Shown here piece after piece: positions 61,471-64,000 of a DNA stretch of 64,000 nt (position 1 is the stretch's first letter; each line of letters begins with the position of its first letter). A program made the position numbers and the translations under genes. The stretch comes from Xestospongia bergquistia (lineage: Eukaryota > Porifera > Demospongiae > Haplosclerida > Petrosiidae), in assembly GCA_963965975.1 (NCBI GenBank), contig OZ014412.1, positions 7,936,708-8,000,707 on the forward strand, read 5' to 3'. The notes below the pieces were generated by a model. It was given only the letters and a program-made list of their open reading frames with translations. It had not been told where the DNA came from and did not search any database.

Positions 61471-61794
61471 CACATACATTAGCTCAATTATTATTTTGTC
61501 ATGCTGTGTATAGATGACCTTAATATAGTCTCTGATTATTTATAATTTTTATTTAACATAGGGACTTGTTCCTTGATAAATATTTACATAATGTTTAATT
61601 AATGGCATCAATCACCCATAATAATTACTATTTAATTTGGTTATCATTTTTTTGTTAGTCTTATAAAATTTATTTGAAATGAAATTACAATTTTTCGTTC
61701 TGTAAAGTTACCCCACTCAATCTATATGTATTTCAATGTGTATTATAAAAAGAAATAATTAAATTGTAATAATACTATATAAACTTGCATGCAC

Positions 61795-62109
61795 AGTTTT
61801 AGTCAGTTTTTTATATGTTGTTTAATTCATGACTATTATTGTTTTCATTATTATTATTTCCTTGCATTTGACAAATGCAGCATACTATTAGTACAACGGC
61901 AATAATAGAAACAATAACGATAGCAACACCAATGATTGAACACACTGCAATACACTATGGTGGATATTTGTCACCTAAAATACATAATTTCTATGATTGG
62001 TATAATGTCTACATGATCATATAACAATACCAGTTGTAGCAATGTTAGTAGTAGTGGGGGAAGCTACAAGAGAAGCGGTTGATGGTAGTGGAATGGATTG
62101 TGTGACAGC
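61795..62109 (-). pseudogene. Decayed copies of receptor stalk and membrane exons
   Basis: 62028-62109 copies exon 8 (shared GTTGATGGTAGTGGAATGG on the plus strand). 61795-61975 copies exon 9, including the ATTGTTTCTATTATTGCCG-type helix coding. Early in the exon 9 copy the reading frame meets TAG after five codons (G-D-K-Y-P-P-stop), so it is not functional. Confidence 0.8.
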
Positions 62110-62259
62110 TAAACGAAAAAGACATCGATGTGATTTTTTTTCATTACTTTGAGCATACTTTCATACATACAATGTACATTTAACATATATAATACTCCAT
62201 GGTTACAAGTACATTCATGACATGTGCTCTACATAAGACATCATTCAATGTACTTCCAG

Positions 62260-62830
62260 TTTGAGTGTCCCCTAATAATCACAGAGTTGATGACTACGTC
62301 ATTAAGAAATGCATTATACAAACCTCCAACTAAACTAGATAACCATGTCAAGCTTCGTGTTATGAACAATGTTGGCTCTGCTCTTCATTATTTACACACC
62401 CAAAGGGAACCTATACTTCATCATGATGTCAGCAGTGCCAATGTTCTCTTGGAAGAACTGTCCAAGACTTGGAGAGGAAGAGCTTCTGATTTTGATGCTG
62501 CAAATCTTTCACGATTGTCAGTCTCAGCTGCTCCCAGAGCTGAGATATATACTGCTCCAGAAATTCCTAGAGTGTCAATTTTGACTGAAGAGAATGTAAT
62601 AGAACAGACATCTAAAGTCAATGTTTATAATATGGTGTTTTGCTCTGTGAGGTCTTCAATGAAAAGCCTCAACTACCCACTAAAGATATTATGCTTAAAG
62701 CTATTGAAGTTAATTGGTCTCTAATGCATCAACTCATTTTAATGTGTGTCCAAGTAGAACCACATAAAAGACCAACTATGAAACAAATCCTACAAACATT
62801 TTGAGATACTTTTTCTCGTGTTTTGTCATA
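62260..62830 (+). pseudogene. Decayed partial copy of the MSP-kinase catalytic domain
   Basis: It matches 55603-56180, from the ECPLIITEL segment to the stop. Two catalytic motifs are altered: HRD is HHD and DFG is DFD. A 1-base deletion near 62628 shifts the frame, a further deletion removes the GDSYG-equivalent region, and TGA replaces CGA in the terminal TFRDTF segment. It lacks the glycine loop, the VAVK lysine, the coiled coil and the MSP domain. The similarity continues past the stop to about 63250. Confidence 0.92.
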
Positions 62831-63464
62831 AAATTGTATGAATTATTATTTCAATTTTTTGCATTAGCTTTGTATAATTCATATGTTATTTTCATTCTTA
62901 AAATGATCTATATATTGTTCAATGGAAATTGCATAATAACTGCTGTATATCCAGTACTTGAAAGGAATGCCCAATTGATTTATTGATTCATATTTTGAGC
63001 ATTGAACATTTTATTTCTTGTAGTCACGTTCCCAGACCTACCAAGTATAGACATAGAATACTAAATTACACATATATAACATTTCTGTTGTCGACTATAT
63101 TAAAGCTTTGGCAAATTTTATTTCAGCAATTGTTCATAAGTTAAAGAGTATGACATAATATTGACTCTGATTTAATCTATAATAATAATCATTAGATTTT
63201 ATACCAAGAATACTATAACAACATGGTTAAATATAATTATATAAAAATAATAATTTTATTTAATTTTATATAATTATAGATGTATATTGACTATTTCTAC
63301 ATTTTCTAAATAATTGTTTCAGTTAGTCTATGAACAGAACTCTAATAATAATCACAATAATAACTAAAAACACTATTAGTATAATAATCTAAATATAAAA
63401 AGACCAAAGTATCATTATGAAAAATATCACCTAAAATGTCATTTTGATGGTTCATTTGATATAT
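62831..63464. other. Copied kinase 3' flank and spacer
   Basis: 62831-63250 is a diverged copy of 56181-56610. 63251-63464 is AT-rich with nothing recognised, and is presumably 3' UTR of the next minus-strand gene. Confidence 0.75.
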
Positions 63465-63967
63465 CTACTGACCATTTTGCTGTCTTCTAAAAAAACCTTT
63501 TAGTCGATGTCTACATTTGAACAGAGCTATAACTCCAAAAATAATTGTTATTATAATAACAACAACAATAATAATAATAGTAATAAAAACAATCCACCAC
63601 GGTGTGCCATTATCACCTAAATATATATTCTCTGTAATGTTCATACAAATAAATTAGCCACATACCTCCTCCTCCTCCTCCTCCTCCATCACCACTGTCA
63701 CATTGAGGAACGTTAACTAGTTGTACTACAATATAATTATAAATATCATAATATGCACACATATTCACAAACTCTACCTATTGGTATCCCTTGACTAAAG
63801 ATATTAACTGGTGTAACACTAATAATGTAAGTTTGACTTGCAATAGCATTGGCAGTTGTCCAAGTAGTGTCATATACTCTATGATAAGTGATATCTCCAG
63901 TTAAATTATGAGAGAGATTATAATATTGAACTGGAGGTTGTTCTATTTTCTCTTGTTCTTCCAGATC
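63465..63967 (-). CDS. Second FN3 receptor-like protein, 3' end (truncated by window edge)
   Basis: Exons (complement) 63778-63967, 63666-63725 and 63465-63616 are in phase; upstream exons lie beyond base 64000. The first is a close paralogue of exon 6 of the 57217-59697 gene (QYYNLSHNLTGDITYHRVYD shared). The second matches its exon 7 (VPQCDSG) but ends in a run of at least seven glycines from a (GGA)n expansion. The third encodes GDNGTPWWIVF, then an Ile/Val-rich helix and a basic tail (FKCRHRLKGFFRRQQNGQ) unrelated in sequence to the paralogue's tail. The Ser/Thr stalk exon is absent. Same transcriptional direction and spacing pattern indicate tandem duplication. Function unknown. Confidence 0.85.
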
Positions 63968-64000
63968 CTGCATACAATGTAACTACAACATTAATAATAA

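Overview
The window looks like nuclear DNA from an early-branching animal, most probably a demosponge. It is AT-rich and full of microsatellites, with many short GT-AG introns. Its gene families are metazoan: a clan-3-type cytochrome P450, a selenocysteine thioredoxin reductase, a gamma-secretase-activating protein homologue and a Capicua-like factor. It also holds family types that I associate with sponge genomes: multipass membrane proteins with a beta-helix head, fibronectin-III receptors in tandem, and tyrosine-kinase-like (TKL) kinases joined to unusual partner domains. The species assignment is inference.

Layout from left to right. 1-672 (+) is the 3' part of a V8/trypsin-like serine protease. 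2057-4241 (-) is a beta-helix plus multipass membrane protein gene broken by two single-base frameshifts. 4849-11066 (+) is a complete 14-exon cytochrome P450 of 547 aa. 13372-17131 (-) is an 841-aa nuclear protein with a Capicua-long-like zinc module near its N-terminus and a C-clamp at its C-terminus; a non-coding first exon probably lies near 19145-19300. 19.3-30.6 kb is a stretch of more than 11 kb with no gene I can support. 30635-43149 (-) is a 19-exon mitochondrial-type thioredoxin reductase ending Cys-Sec-Gly. 43.2-48.4 kb is a degenerate region with gene remnants, paired promoter-like blocks and palindromes. 48623-51487 (+) is a two-exon GSAP homologue. 51702-56180 (+) encodes an MSP (VAP-like) domain, a coiled coil and a TKL kinase in one chain. 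57217-59697 (-) is an intact nine-exon type I receptor with FN3-like domains. 59.7-63.3 kb holds decayed copies of that receptor's exons and of the neighbouring kinase. 63465-63967 (-) is the 3' end of a second, divergent receptor that runs off the right edge.

The coding models for the P450, Capicua-like, thioredoxin reductase, GSAP, MSP-kinase and receptor genes were built by hand. I joined open segments at GT-AG sites and checked phase at every junction; each closes in frame from ATG to stop, except the edge-truncated receptor. The genes do not form an operon-like pathway. The strongest local relationship is at the right end, where the MSP-kinase and the receptor lie tail to tail and parts of both were duplicated together. 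Four non-autonomous DNA-transposon candidates sit inside introns.

The most noteworthy items are the MSP/coiled-coil/TKL-kinase fusion, the Capicua-like module combined with a C-clamp and no HMG box, the selenocysteine reductase ending A-C-U-G, and the kinase-receptor duplication with one decayed copy.
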